Positions 1 to 6,716 are shown, counted from the first letter of the stretch. The stretch: DNA of 7,654 nt from Ruminococcus flavefaciens (GCA_902796705.1 CADBQF010000225.1:1-7654); one strand, 5' to 3'. Numbers and translations are program-made. The notes: a model not told the origin generated them from the letters alone.

Positions 1-965
1 CGGCGGTCGCCGTATTTTATCGCATTGTCGATGATATTGCAGATGCACTCATAGAGTTTTCCCTCATCGCAGAGGAGCAGGCAGTTGGTGTGTCTGTCTA
101 TGGTGAAGTCCGTTTCAGTAGCCGTAAGCTGGAGGGAATATCTCTCCTTTGCCTTGTTTATGATCTCATCGATGAATACTTCCGAAACGCTTACCTCAAA
201 GTTGATGAAATCCTCGCTTGCCGCTTCTGAGATCTGCTTCATGTAGGATTCTATCTCGTCAGCTCTTGCGTTGATGCTCTCGGCGGCTTCACGCTGTCTT
301 TCCGGATCTTTGTAGATTCCCTTGGAAAGAGCTTTCGCATTGAGCTTTATTGCCGAGAGAGGTGTCTTTATATCATGGGAGAGCGAAAGGAGCAGGAGCT
401 TCTTGTCACGCTGTATGCTCAGTTCCCTTGCGTTCTGTTCCTCGATGCTCTCACGGAGCAGATTTATGCCCCATGTGAATCTTCCGAAGAACCTGCCCTT
501 TTCCTCCGGTATCGGAACGGCAAGGTTTCCCTTTGCAAGCTCCTGCGGAACTTTGTTTATGAGATTGAACGGACGGAGTATCTTCCGGCTTATCCACCGG
601 AATATCACTGTTATCACGATCAGTACCGCCGCAAGGAATATATCTGCGATGACAAGCACTTTCATGTCGAACGAGCTGACGGTGTATTCTATGCGGTATA
701 ATTTTCCTCCGGCTTCTGCCACGGCATAATGGCAGTCAGCGGAGAAGTCCTTGTTCCCGGTTATCTCTGTCACGCCTGTGAGAAGCGTGTAATGTGAAAG
801 ATCATACGTGCCTGTTTCATTTATCTCGTCGGCAAGCCGCTTTACCTCCACACGGTAATAGCCGTCCGCACCTTTTGCCGATGACAGCATCATCGTATTC
901 ATGACAAATACGGCAGCAATGTACAGAAGTACGATCACTGCCGTTATTCTTCCGAAGCTCTTCAT
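1..965 (-). CDS. Sensor histidine kinase, OmpR/EnvZ-like partner kinase (C-terminus cut by window edge)
   Basis: Membrane sensor kinase that would autophosphorylate on His and pass the phosphate to the adjacent response regulator. No stop is reached; 321 codons are visible. Residues about 7-27 form a first membrane helix, 28-100 a small extracytoplasmic domain, 102-122 a second helix, and 123-176 a HAMP-like linker. The dimerisation/phosphoacceptor segment contains SLSHDIKTPLSAIKL, with His197 as the phosphorylation site. The N box (CNIIDNAIKYGDR, Asn310 and Asn314) is the last thing seen, so the G1, F and G2 ATP-binding boxes lie beyond base 1. The ATG (963-965) overlaps the regulator's TGA as ATGA, which fixes the start and implies translational coupling. 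The roughly 70-residue sensor loop differs from the near-absent loop of BceS-type intramembrane kinases, so this kinase may detect a ligand itself. The family assignment is firm; the stimulus is unknown. Confidence 0.95.
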   Translation of the reverse strand, partial: MKSFGRITAVIVLLYIAAVFVMNTMMLSSAKGADGYYRVEVKRLADEINETGTYDLSHYTLLTGVTEITGNKDFSADCHYAVAEAGGKLYRIEYTVSSFDMKVLVIADIFLAAVLIVITVIFRWISRKILRPFNLINKVPQELAKGNLAVPIPEEKGRFFGRFTWGINLLRESIEEQNARELSIQRDKKLLLLSLSHDIKTPLSAIKLNAKALSKGIYKDPERQREAAESINARADEIESYMKQISEAASEDFINFEVSVSEVFIDEIINKAKERYSLQLTATETDFTIDRHTNCLLLCDEGKLYECICNIIDNAIKYGDR

Positions 966-1624
966 ACGTACTTATACCCCACTCCCCATACCGTGAGCAG
1001 ATGTGCCGGCTTTTTAGGATCTTCTCCGAGTTTTGTACGGAGTCTTTTTATATGAACGTGAAGAGTCTGTATCTCGGAATCGCTGTCGCTTCCCCAGACT
1101 GTATTGAAGAGATAGTCCTTGTTGAGGGATTTTCCCCTGTTGCTGACAAGTATCGAGAGAAGTTCAAACTCCTTTGATGTGAGTTCGAGTTTTTCTCCGC
1201 CGTATTCGGCTGTCTTGTCTGCGAGATTTATCGTAAGTTCGCCGCAGGTGATCTTCTCCTGCTGATATCTTCTCTTGAATATACCCTTTATCTTTGCGAT
1301 GAGGATATCGATATCGTATGGCTTTTCGATGTAGTCATCAGCACCGAGTTCAAGGCCGTTGAGCTTATCGTCCTTTCCGGTGCGGCAGCTCACTATCAGA
1401 ATTGGAGTATCCGTCTTTTCCCTGAGTTTTGCACAGACTGAAAATCCGTTCATATCCGGGAGATTTATGTCCAGCACGACGAGCTTCGCTCCGTATCTTT
1501 CAAAGAGTTCGACTGCTCTGCCTCCGCTGACGGCGGAAGATACCGTATATCCCTCCGCCGTAAGGAAATCGCTGAGGAGCTGTGAAAGTTCCGTATTGTC
1601 TTCAACTATGAGTATATCTACCAT
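962..1624 (-). CDS. OmpR/PhoB-family response regulator
   Basis: Two-domain cytoplasmic transcription factor of 220 aa, the normal length for the family. Residues 1-115 are a receiver domain: acidic pocket Glu8-Asp9, phosphoacceptor Asp52 (VVLDINLPDMNG), switch residues Ser79 and Tyr98, and conserved Lys101 followed by Pro102. Residues about 125-220 are a winged-helix DNA-binding domain, with the LTSKEFELL motif, the recognition-helix region IQTLHVHIKRLRTKLG, and the terminal VWGVGYKYV hairpin. The start ATG is preceded by AAAGGCGGTGG. The gene lies 59 nt after the ABC ATPase and overlaps the kinase by 4 nt, so it is probably co-transcribed with both, with an extra promoter of its own. By analogy with linked systems it should control the permease-ATPase promoter, where tandem GTTAA sites occur. 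All catalytic residues are present. The target genes are inferred. Confidence 0.97.
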   Translation of the reverse strand: MVDILIVEDNTELSQLLSDFLTAEGYTVSSAVSGGRAVELFERYGAKLVVLDINLPDMNGFSVCAKLREKTDTPILIVSCRTGKDDKLNGLELGADDYIEKPYDIDILIAKIKGIFKRRYQQEKITCGELTINLADKTAEYGGEKLELTSKEFELLSILVSNRGKSLNKDYLFNTVWGSDSDSEIQTLHVHIKRLRTKLGEDPKKPAHLLTVWGVGYKYV

Positions 1625-1648
1625 TATACCACCGCCTTTATAATGATA

Positions 1649-1677
1649 ATTCTACCATAACAGCTCCGAAAAAGCAA
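1649..1677 (-). promoter_or_regulatory. Candidate sigma-A promoter for the regulator-kinase pair
   Basis: On the minus strand TTGCTT (1677-1672) and TAGAAT (1654-1649) are separated by exactly 17 nt, with a TGG extension directly before the -10. Transcription would start near 1642, giving a leader of under 20 nt with the ribosome binding site. No terminator-like hairpin is visible between the ATPase stop and this gene, so this would be an internal promoter giving basal regulator and kinase rather than the only promoter. Confidence 0.55.
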
Positions 1678-1683
1678 GTACGT

Positions 1684-2454
1684 TCACCAGCCCATTTCCA
1701 TGAGCCAGTTGCTCATGTTCCTCTCTCTTTTGCGGAGTTCGGCTTCTGTGCCGTCGAAGCTGCCGAGTTTGTTCTCGCCCTTGATGCCGCCGTCAACGAT
1801 ATAGATGACTCTGCTGCACCTTGCTGCGACTTTCATGTCGTGTGTGACGCACATTATCGTCGTTCCGTCACGGTTGAGCGAGATAAGCTCGTTCATCACC
1901 TCATCGGAGCTGGAGCGGTTCAATGCTCCTGTCGGCTCGTCGGCAAATATCATCTTCGGGGAATTTATCATGCTGCGGCAGATGCACGCCCTCTGGAGCT
2001 GTCCGCCTGATACCTCGTTGATATCGTTTCTGCCTACGTCGTCTATGCCGAGGCGGTGCATGAGCTTTCTTCCACGCTCCTCTGTCTCTTTGCGGCTCTC
2101 GTGGTTCTTCTTTGATTTTACTGCCGGAAGTATGATATTGTCAAGGACTGAGAGGTTCTTCATCATGTACATCTGCTGGAAAATGAATCCCATTTCGTCG
2201 AGCCTCATCTGTGCAAGCTCATTCTCGCTGAGAGATGAAGTCTCCTTTCCGTCGAATACGACCTCGCCGGAAGTCACTCTGTCCATTCCGGAGACACAGT
2301 AGAGAAGCGTGGATTTTCCTGAACCGGAAGGCCCCATTACCGCTACCATTTCTCCCTCGTCGATCGTGAGGTCGATATTTTTAAGGACATTGTTCTGTCT
2401 CTTGTTGACGATGTATGTCTTGCAAAGTCCCTTTGTCTGTAAAACTGCACTCAT
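1684..2454 (-). CDS. ABC transporter ATP-binding protein, MacB/LolD-type export family
   Basis: Cytoplasmic ATPase, 256 aa, that would power the FtsX-type permease encoded just upstream. All nucleotide-binding motifs are present in order: Walker A GPSGSGKS (41-48), Q-loop FQQ (92-94), signature VSGGQLQR (148-155), Walker B MIFADE (168-173), and switch His205 (THD). The D-loop reads GALN rather than the more common GALD. A C-terminal tail of about 25 charged residues follows the ATPase fold. The ribosome binding site AAAGGAG sits about 8 nt before the ATG, and the gene starts 18 nt after the permease stop, so the two are co-expressed. Subfamily placement rests on sequence style (FADEPTGAL) and on pairing with an FtsX-domain permease. 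This family usually exports or extracts peptides, lipids, lipoproteins or membrane-active drugs; the substrate here cannot be read from the sequence. Confidence 0.96.
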   Translation of the reverse strand: MSAVLQTKGLCKTYIVNKRQNNVLKNIDLTIDEGEMVAVMGPSGSGKSTLLYCVSGMDRVTSGEVVFDGKETSSLSENELAQMRLDEMGFIFQQMYMMKNLSVLDNIILPAVKSKKNHESRKETEERGRKLMHRLGIDDVGRNDINEVSGGQLQRACICRSMINSPKMIFADEPTGALNRSSSDEVMNELISLNRDGTTIMCVTHDMKVAARCSRVIYIVDGGIKGENKLGSFDGTEAELRKRERNMSNWLMEMGW

Positions 2455-2472
2455 AATTATTCTCCTTTATCA

Positions 2473-4839
2473 TTATTCGATCGAAGCTGTATCGCTTGCC
2501 TTTATCATCTTTGTACAAAGTGCCGTGAATGCTGCACTCAGTATGGTCACTGCAAGTATTATCGCCGGGTAGAGACCGAATACCTCTGCTGCATTGATCT
2601 CATAGTCGATGCTTCCTCTTGCACCTGCGATCCTGAATACCGGATCTATGACAAGTCCTGTGAGCGGAACTACTGCCACGCACGCTATTATTATCGCTGC
2701 AAGCATCGCTATGGCGAATCTTATCGTGTGATGAAGCATGACTGACTTGTTCTTGAAGCCGACGGCCTTCATAAGTGCTATCTCTGATTTCTCCTTTGAG
2801 ATGAAGCTGCGTTCCATGAGAACGGCTATCAGCACTACCACTATAAGTGCAAGAGCAAATGTGAAGTTTCTGACCGGTCTTAATATATCGGCTACGCCCA
2901 TGCAGTCGTCAACGAATGCCGGTGTATCCATTACTTTATCTGTGCCGAAGACCGTCCTGAGTTTTTCTATACGCTCTTCAGTGACTTTTTTATCCGGATC
3001 GTCATCGAAATCGATCTGGAACGGGAATGTATTAGTCACGAGATGATCGGGTAATTCCACACTCTCGTGAAGTCTTGCGATCTCTCCGAGATTGTCAAAG
3101 CTCTCGAAAATCGCTGTGATGATGTATTCGCTTTCCTTGCCGTCAATATCTATCATGATGTGATCTCCGATGCCTGCTCCGATCTTTTCGGATATCTGCG
3201 GAGTGACGGCTATCTCGTCAGCCTTTGCAGGTGCAGAGCCTTCCATATACTCATAGTCAGATGCTTTTGTTTCGCTGCAATGGATAAAGCTGATCTGATA
3301 CGACTTGCCGTTCGCCCTGATAGGAAGAACATACCAGCATTCAATGAAAGCATTTCCGTGCATATTATTTTCTTCAAGCGTCTTTTCTATTTTTTCCGTT
3401 GCGTTTTTGATCGTTTCCCTGCCTCCCATGATATCCATGACTGAAACAAGATCTGTATAATAAGCATCGCTTTCGGTCACTGAAAGAAGGTAGCGGAAAC
3501 CGCCGCCGTCAAGAGTATTTACTGTAACGCCAAGCACCATTACGATAAGTGTACACAGCGTGAATATAGCTGTGATTATGCCGTACTGCTTTTTCTCGCT
3601 GACAACGTCATTGACCGCAAGGAAACCCGTGCTTCCGAGTCTGCTCTTTCCGAGGCTGAATGAACCACGTCTGCTGAAACGCTCGCCTGTCTGACCGTTC
3701 CTTACTGCGTCTATCGGAGAGAGCTTTTTCACTTTGCGTGTGCTTCCCCAGCAGAAAAGCATTATCACAAGCACGACTCCGATACAGCAGAGGATACTTA
3801 TAAGGACAGTTCCGTCATTTCCGAGAACGATATCACCGCTCGCACTTTTTACGAGTATCCTTCCGAACGGGATACTTCCTGCGAAGCCTATTGCCGCACC
3901 CACAAGAGATATGCCGAGGTATTTCACAAGGTAGAGCATCCTTATAGATGAATTTCTCAGGCCGATAGCTTTCATTACGCCTATCTCACGGAATTCTTCG
4001 CTGATAGTGAACTTTATCGTGAACCTCAGTACAACGAATGATACAAGAAGAAGTCCCACGCTTACAACAAGAACTATAACTGCGATCATCATGCTCATGA
4101 TGTATGAGGTCTTTATAAGTCCCCTGCCGCCTTTTATCAGAACGCCGGGTATAGAAGAAATATCTGATTCGAGTCCCTCTGTATCATCTGTATCGACATA
4201 GAAGATCGCTCCGGTTTTTTCATTGAATGAATTTTCGTCTGACTTCAGCTTATCGAAATCTTCACTGCTGAGAAGTATTCTTGAATTGCCGGCCATTGGT
4301 GAACCTAAAAGTGCATCTTTTCCAAGTCCTTCGACTTCGAGTTCGATACTGGTGTTTCCGACACTCAATGTGAATTTGTCGCCTGCCTTGATCTTTGCAG
4401 CACGGGCAGAACTGCCGGTGATGTACATTTTTCCTTTTTTGATATCTTTCAGTACGTTGTCGTCTTCATCAAAGAAATTGATCGCAGTATCAGCAATATC
4501 ATGCACCATGACTGCTCCGGTCAGGTCGATCTTTTTTCCGTTCTCTCTGATAAGATCATCTGAAGCGATGAACAATGCTGCTTCCTTCCTGAAACTTTTA
4601 GCATTGCCGCTTCCGGATAATATCCTGTCTGCTTCTTCGGAGTTTTCCTTGCCGTTCACAGCGACGAAATAGTCGCTCATTCCGGCTTTGTCAAGGTAAC
4701 TGTCGATACCTCCGGTCACTGTTATGATATTGTTCACGCTCGCTGCCGCAAACATCGAACATATCACAACGAACAGCAGCAGAATGACGTTCATCGTCTT
4801 TTTTCGTTTAAGGTCTTTTTTTAGTATCCTGAGCCACAT
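2473..4839 (-). CDS. ABC transporter permease with two FtsX domains
   Basis: Integral membrane protein of 788 aa (790 if the ATG at 4845 is used). It is a tandem duplication of one unit: a membrane helix, an extracytoplasmic domain, then three helices. Helices fall near residues 17-37, 244-270, 301-328, 344-364, 419-441, 657-676, 706-730 and 755-774. The two outside domains (about 40-240 and 445-655) are rich in Asp and Glu. The FtsX cytoplasmic signature appears twice, as EEFREIGVMKAIGLRN (near 281) and EKSEIALMKAVGFKN (near 683), with KLSPIDAVR after the first half. Eight helices and two large domains set it apart from BceB permeases (ten helices, one domain) and from four-helix MacB. I chose ATG 4839 because the Shine-Dalgarno AAGAGG is 8 nt before it but only 2 nt before ATG 4845. 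It is the first gene of the module. The substrate is unknown; antimicrobial peptide or lipid export is a plausible inference. Confidence 0.95.
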   Translation of the reverse strand: MWLRILKKDLKRKKTMNVILLLFVVICSMFAAASVNNIITVTGGIDSYLDKAGMSDYFVAVNGKENSEEADRILSGSGNAKSFRKEAALFIASDDLIRENGKKIDLTGAVMVHDIADTAINFFDEDDNVLKDIKKGKMYITGSSARAAKIKAGDKFTLSVGNTSIELEVEGLGKDALLGSPMAGNSRILLSSEDFDKLKSDENSFNEKTGAIFYVDTDDTEGLESDISSIPGVLIKGGRGLIKTSYIMSMMIAVIVLVVSVGLLLVSFVVLRFTIKFTISEEFREIGVMKAIGLRNSSIRMLYLVKYLGISLVGAAIGFAGSIPFGRILVKSASGDIVLGNDGTVLISILCCIGVVLVIMLFCWGSTRKVKKLSPIDAVRNGQTGERFSRRGSFSLGKSRLGSTGFLAVNDVVSEKKQYGIITAIFTLCTLIVMVLGVTVNTLDGGGFRYLLSVTESDAYYTDLVSVMDIMGGRETIKNATEKIEKTLEENNMHGNAFIECWYVLPIRANGKSYQISFIHCSETKASDYEYMEGSAPAKADEIAVTPQISEKIGAGIGDHIMIDIDGKESEYIITAIFESFDNLGEIARLHESVELPDHLVTNTFPFQIDFDDDPDKKVTEERIEKLRTVFGTDKVMDTPAFVDDCMGVADILRPVRNFTFALALIVVVLIAVLMERSFISKEKSEIALMKAVGFKNKSVMLHHTIRFAIAMLAAIIIACVAVVPLTGLVIDPVFRIAGARGSIDYEINAAEVFGLYPAIILAVTILSAAFTALCTKMIKASDTASIE

Positions 4840-4847
4840 ATACATTA

Positions 4848-4853
4848 CCTCTT
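4848..4853 (-). promoter_or_regulatory. Ribosome binding site deciding the permease start
   Basis: AAGAGG on the minus strand. It lies 2 nt from the upstream ATG (4845-4843), too close for normal initiation, and 8 nt from the in-frame second ATG (4839-4837). The shorter protein, beginning MWLRILKKDLKRKK, is therefore the likelier product. Confidence 0.6.
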
Positions 4854-4879
4854 TTCGTGAGTTGTTTTTCTATGTCCTG

Positions 4880-4913
4880 ATTATATCATACCAATTCTTA
4901 ACAAGTCTTTAAC
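4880..4913 (-). promoter_or_regulatory. Permease-operon promoter with tandem GTTAA operator
   Basis: The minus strand carries a perfect TATAAT (4885-4880) with a TGA extension before it. The -35 position (AGACTT or so) does not resemble TTGACA. Two direct GTTAA half-sites (4913-4909 and 4902-4898) repeat with an 11-bp period across that position, and the second ends 12 nt before the -10. Tandem half-sites one helical turn apart beside a weak -35 are the usual layout of OmpR/PhoB-family activator sites, so the module's own regulator is the obvious candidate. The hexamer and repeats are seen; the binding is inferred. The transcript would begin near 4873. Confidence 0.6.
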
Positions 4914-4920
4914 TTTTTTC

Positions 4921-4956
4921 AGAATTGAATATTTTTTTGCAGAGGGGCAATATTCT
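4921..4956. repeat. Imperfect inverted repeat in the divergent intergenic region
   Basis: GAATATT (4927-4933) is mirrored by AATATTC (4949-4955), the outer AGAAT (4921-4925) by ATTCT (4952-4956), and the inner TTGC (4937-4940) by GCAA (4947-4950) around a purine-rich centre. The arms cannot all pair at once because of a run of T's on the left. It could be a protein site between the permease promoter and the small plus-strand ORF, or a weak hairpin in that ORF's leader. Confidence 0.35.
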
Positions 4957-4988
4957 GTTCAGTTCATCATAATGAAAGGAGCAGGTCT

Positions 4989-5147
4989 ATGCGGAAAGCT
5001 TTGTTCAGATGTGTCGTTTTTCTTGCCGCTCTGCGGTATCTTCTCGGAGGGCAGCTCCCTCCGCCTGAAAAGATAAAAGCTGCGGCAGTTCATATCTCCG
5101 GAACGATAGAAGATATCCTCATATACGCCGGATTTGAGGCAAAATAA
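4989..5147 (+). CDS. Unrecognised 52-aa small protein
   Basis: A short ORF with strong initiation signals: AAAGGAG (4975-4981) ends 7 nt before the ATG, and a TAA closes it. The product begins MRKALFRCVVFLAALRYLL, a basic and hydrophobic helix with Arg at positions 7 and 16, so it is more likely amphipathic than a clean membrane span. A short proline turn (QLPPPEK) follows, then a second segment (AAAVHISGTIEDILIYAGF). There is one Cys and no obvious signal peptidase or leader-peptide cleavage site. Codon choice (GGA, ATA, CTT) matches the neighbouring genes. It is transcribed divergently from the ABC module and converges on the aminotransferase. No good promoter is visible; TTGTTT (4862-4867) with TATCAT (4884-4889, 16-nt spacing) is the best guess and would give a leader of about 90 nt. 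I do not recognise a family. A chance ORF remains possible. Confidence 0.5.
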   Translation: MRKALFRCVVFLAALRYLLGGQLPPPEKIKAAAVHISGTIEDILIYAGFEAK

Positions 5148-5182
5148 CAAAACCCGGAAAGTCCCTTTCGGACTCTCCGGGT
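5141..5182 (-). terminator. Rho-independent terminator of the aminotransferase gene
   Basis: A 13-bp stem joins 5170-5182 (5' arm on the minus strand) with 5152-5164 around a 5-nt GAAAG loop, followed on the minus strand by TTTTGTTATTTT. It begins about 20 nt after the aminotransferase stop. The one imperfect pair (5159/5175) is a G-U wobble in minus-strand RNA but an A-C mismatch in plus-strand RNA. No T-run follows on the plus side, so it acts for the minus strand. The small plus-strand ORF stops 4 nt before the stem, and its 3' end overlaps the T-tract. Confidence 0.9.
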
Positions 5183-5203
5183 ATACGGTACATATTACAG
5201 TTC

Positions 5204-6478
5204 TTATTCAGCAAGGAGCTTTTCTGCACTTGCTATCTTCACGCAGATAACGAAGAGCTGCATTGCCTTTGCAAGATCTTCAAGTGAAGGATATGTAGGT
5301 GCAAGTCTGATGTTCTTGTCCTCAGGATCCTTTCCGTAAGGGAATGTTGCTCCTGCACCTGTGAGAGTTACTCCTGCATCTGCACAGAGTTTAACGATCT
5401 TCTTTGCACAGCCTTCAAGAGCATTGAACGAGATGAAATATCCGCCCTGCGGAACTGTCCATTCTCCGATGCCGAGAGGAGCTATCTCCTTTTCGAGCAT
5501 TTCACATACGAGGTCGAACTTGGGCTTGATGATATCTCTGTGCTTCTTCATATGCTCGCACATATTCTCAAATGTTCCGAAGAACTTCACATGGCGGAGC
5601 TGGTTCATCTTGTCATAGCTGATGATGCTGATGCCGAGGTACTTCTTGAGTTCGTCGATATTCTCCCTGCTTGCTGCCATTACTGCCACGCCTGCACCGG
5701 GGAATGTCACCTTTGAAGTTGAAGCGAACATATAGACGATATTCTCGTTGCCGCACTTCTTTGCCTCGTCAAGTATATTGAGTATGAGCTTAGGCTTATC
5801 AGTGAGATGATGTATGCAGTAAGCATTGTCCCAGAATATCCTGAAATCCTTTGCAGCCGGCTTCAGTGCAGCGAATCTCTTTACTGTCTCATCGCTGTAG
5901 GAGATGCCGTCCGGATTGGAATACTGCGGAACGCACCAGATGCCCTTTATCGAATCATCGTCAGCTACGAGCTTCTCGATCATATCCATATCCGGGCCTG
6001 TGGGAGTCATGGGAATGTTTATCATCTCAACGCCGAAGAATTCTGTTATCTTGAAATGTCTGTCATATCCCGGAACAGGACAGAGGAACTTCACCTTGTC
6101 AAGTTCAGACCACGGCTTTCCGCCGAGGATACCTTTATTGAAAGCAGTCTGTACTGCCCAGAACATAGCATTAAGGCTCGAATTTCCGAAGATGATGACT
6201 TCATCTTCGCTTGCACCTATCATATCAGAAAAGAGCTTCTTTGCCTCGGGTATACCGTCGAGCATACCGTAATTGCGTACATCAATGCCGTTTTCGGAAG
6301 AAAAATCGCCGTCGTTGAAAACGTTGAGCATATCAACGCTCAGTTCAAGCTGTTCCTTGCAGGGATTACCTCTTGACATATTGAGACACAGACCTTGTGA
6401 TCTGAAATCGGAATACTGGGCTTTTACGTCTTCAAGCCAGCTTTTCAGCTCTTCTTTGTTCATATCTGATAATTGCAT
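5204..6478 (-). CDS. Pyridoxal-phosphate aminotransferase, aspartate aminotransferase subgroup Ic
   Basis: Cytoplasmic fold-type I transaminase, 424 aa, full length for the family of about 420-430 aa. It should interconvert aspartate (or a related amino acid) and 2-oxoglutarate with oxaloacetate and glutamate. Visible motifs: SRGNP (35-39) at the substrate entrance, GNSSLNAM (98-105) as the phosphate-binding loop, PGYDRHF (136-142), SNPDG with Asn188, FWDNAY with Asp217 and Tyr220 contacting the cofactor, STSK with Lys256 forming the Schiff base, and IRLAPTYPS with Arg391 for the substrate carboxylate. These match the Asp_aminotransf group (type Ic, such as the corynebacterial enzyme) rather than the classical AspC. 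The ATG is preceded by GAAAGGTGAGG; a second in-frame ATG at codon 6 has no such site. It is monocistronic, with its own promoter and terminator. The exact amino acid preference is inferred from family. Confidence 0.95.
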   Translation of the reverse strand: MQLSDMNKEELKSWLEDVKAQYSDFRSQGLCLNMSRGNPCKEQLELSVDMLNVFNDGDFSSENGIDVRNYGMLDGIPEAKKLFSDMIGASEDEVIIFGNSSLNAMFWAVQTAFNKGILGGKPWSELDKVKFLCPVPGYDRHFKITEFFGVEMINIPMTPTGPDMDMIEKLVADDDSIKGIWCVPQYSNPDGISYSDETVKRFAALKPAAKDFRIFWDNAYCIHHLTDKPKLILNILDEAKKCGNENIVYMFASTSKVTFPGAGVAVMAASRENIDELKKYLGISIISYDKMNQLRHVKFFGTFENMCEHMKKHRDIIKPKFDLVCEMLEKEIAPLGIGEWTVPQGGYFISFNALEGCAKKIVKLCADAGVTLTGAGATFPYGKDPEDKNIRLAPTYPSLEDLAKAMQLFVICVKIASAEKLLAE

Positions 6479-6525
6479 TGTTCAGAACCTCACCTTTCAA
6501 TTATAGTGTTAAGCCACCAATAAAA

Positions 6526-6554
6526 AGTATACCATAGCGGCAAAACTTTTTCAA
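6526..6554 (-). promoter_or_regulatory. Sigma-A promoter of the aminotransferase gene
   Basis: Minus-strand TTGAAA (6554-6549) and TATACT (6531-6526) have a 17-nt spacer and a TGG extension before the -10. Transcription would start near 6519, giving a leader of about 40 nt with no evident riboswitch. The near-consensus elements suggest steady, strong expression. Confidence 0.8.
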
Positions 6555-6716
6555 GTGACAATATAACAAATCTTTCGCCTGTATTCCGCACTTTTTTGGT
6601 GTTTTCTGCATCAGATAATATATACTTTGATATACATGATATTACTTTTGATATGTCAATATATACACATTATCGCTATCAAATTTTAATATTATGACGA
6701 TTTTAACTCCTTTCCA
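6555..6716. other. AT-rich divergent intergenic region
   Basis: Between the two divergent promoters there is no ORF with a ribosome binding site, no terminator and no RNA fold that I recognise. The stretch is strongly AT-rich, especially from 6612 onwards, and holds the TTTGATAT repeats listed separately. The A/T tracts just before 6717 could act as an UP element for the rightward promoter. Confidence 0.6.
6626..6683. repeat. TTTGATAT repeats, possible regulator sites
   Basis: TTTGATAT occurs at 6626-6633 and again at 6647-6654, exactly 21 bp apart (two helical turns). The second copy also forms the dyad TTGA-N4-TCAA (6648-6659), and an inverted partial copy TATCAAA lies at 6677-6683. In such AT-rich DNA some of this could be chance. 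If real, the sites lie 35-90 bp upstream of the transglutaminase-like gene's -35. Confidence 0.35.

Noticed and set aside
322..729. Overlapping plus-strand frames (322-729 and 375-701)
   Set aside because: They lie opposite the histidine kinase, whose frame carries the HAMP region, H box and N box. The AAAGGAGCAGG-like string near 386 belongs to the kinase coding sequence.
3067..3444. A 125-codon plus-strand frame inside the permease gene
   Set aside because: It is antisense to a conserved two-domain FtsX permease, with no ribosome binding site or promoter.
4972..5076. A 34-codon plus-strand ORF starting at ATG 4972
   Set aside because: It has no Shine-Dalgarno upstream; its own first codons contain the AAAGGAG that serves ATG 4989 in another frame.
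4959..5150. A 63-codon minus-strand frame starting with TTG
   Set aside because: It begins inside the T-tract of the aminotransferase terminator, has no ribosome binding site, and mirrors the better supported 52-codon plus-strand ORF.
5807..6376. A 189-codon open frame on the plus strand, opposite the aminotransferase
   Set aside because: It is antisense to a gene with all catalytic motifs intact, lacks a ribosome binding site, and its translation has no domain character. Long antisense frames are common opposite genes with this codon bias.
6648..6659. Possible FNR/CRP box (TTGA-N4-TCAA)
   Set aside because: The FNR consensus is TTGAT-N4-ATCAA; this dyad is 2 bp too short and only four bases per arm match, so I list it only as part of an unnamed repeat.
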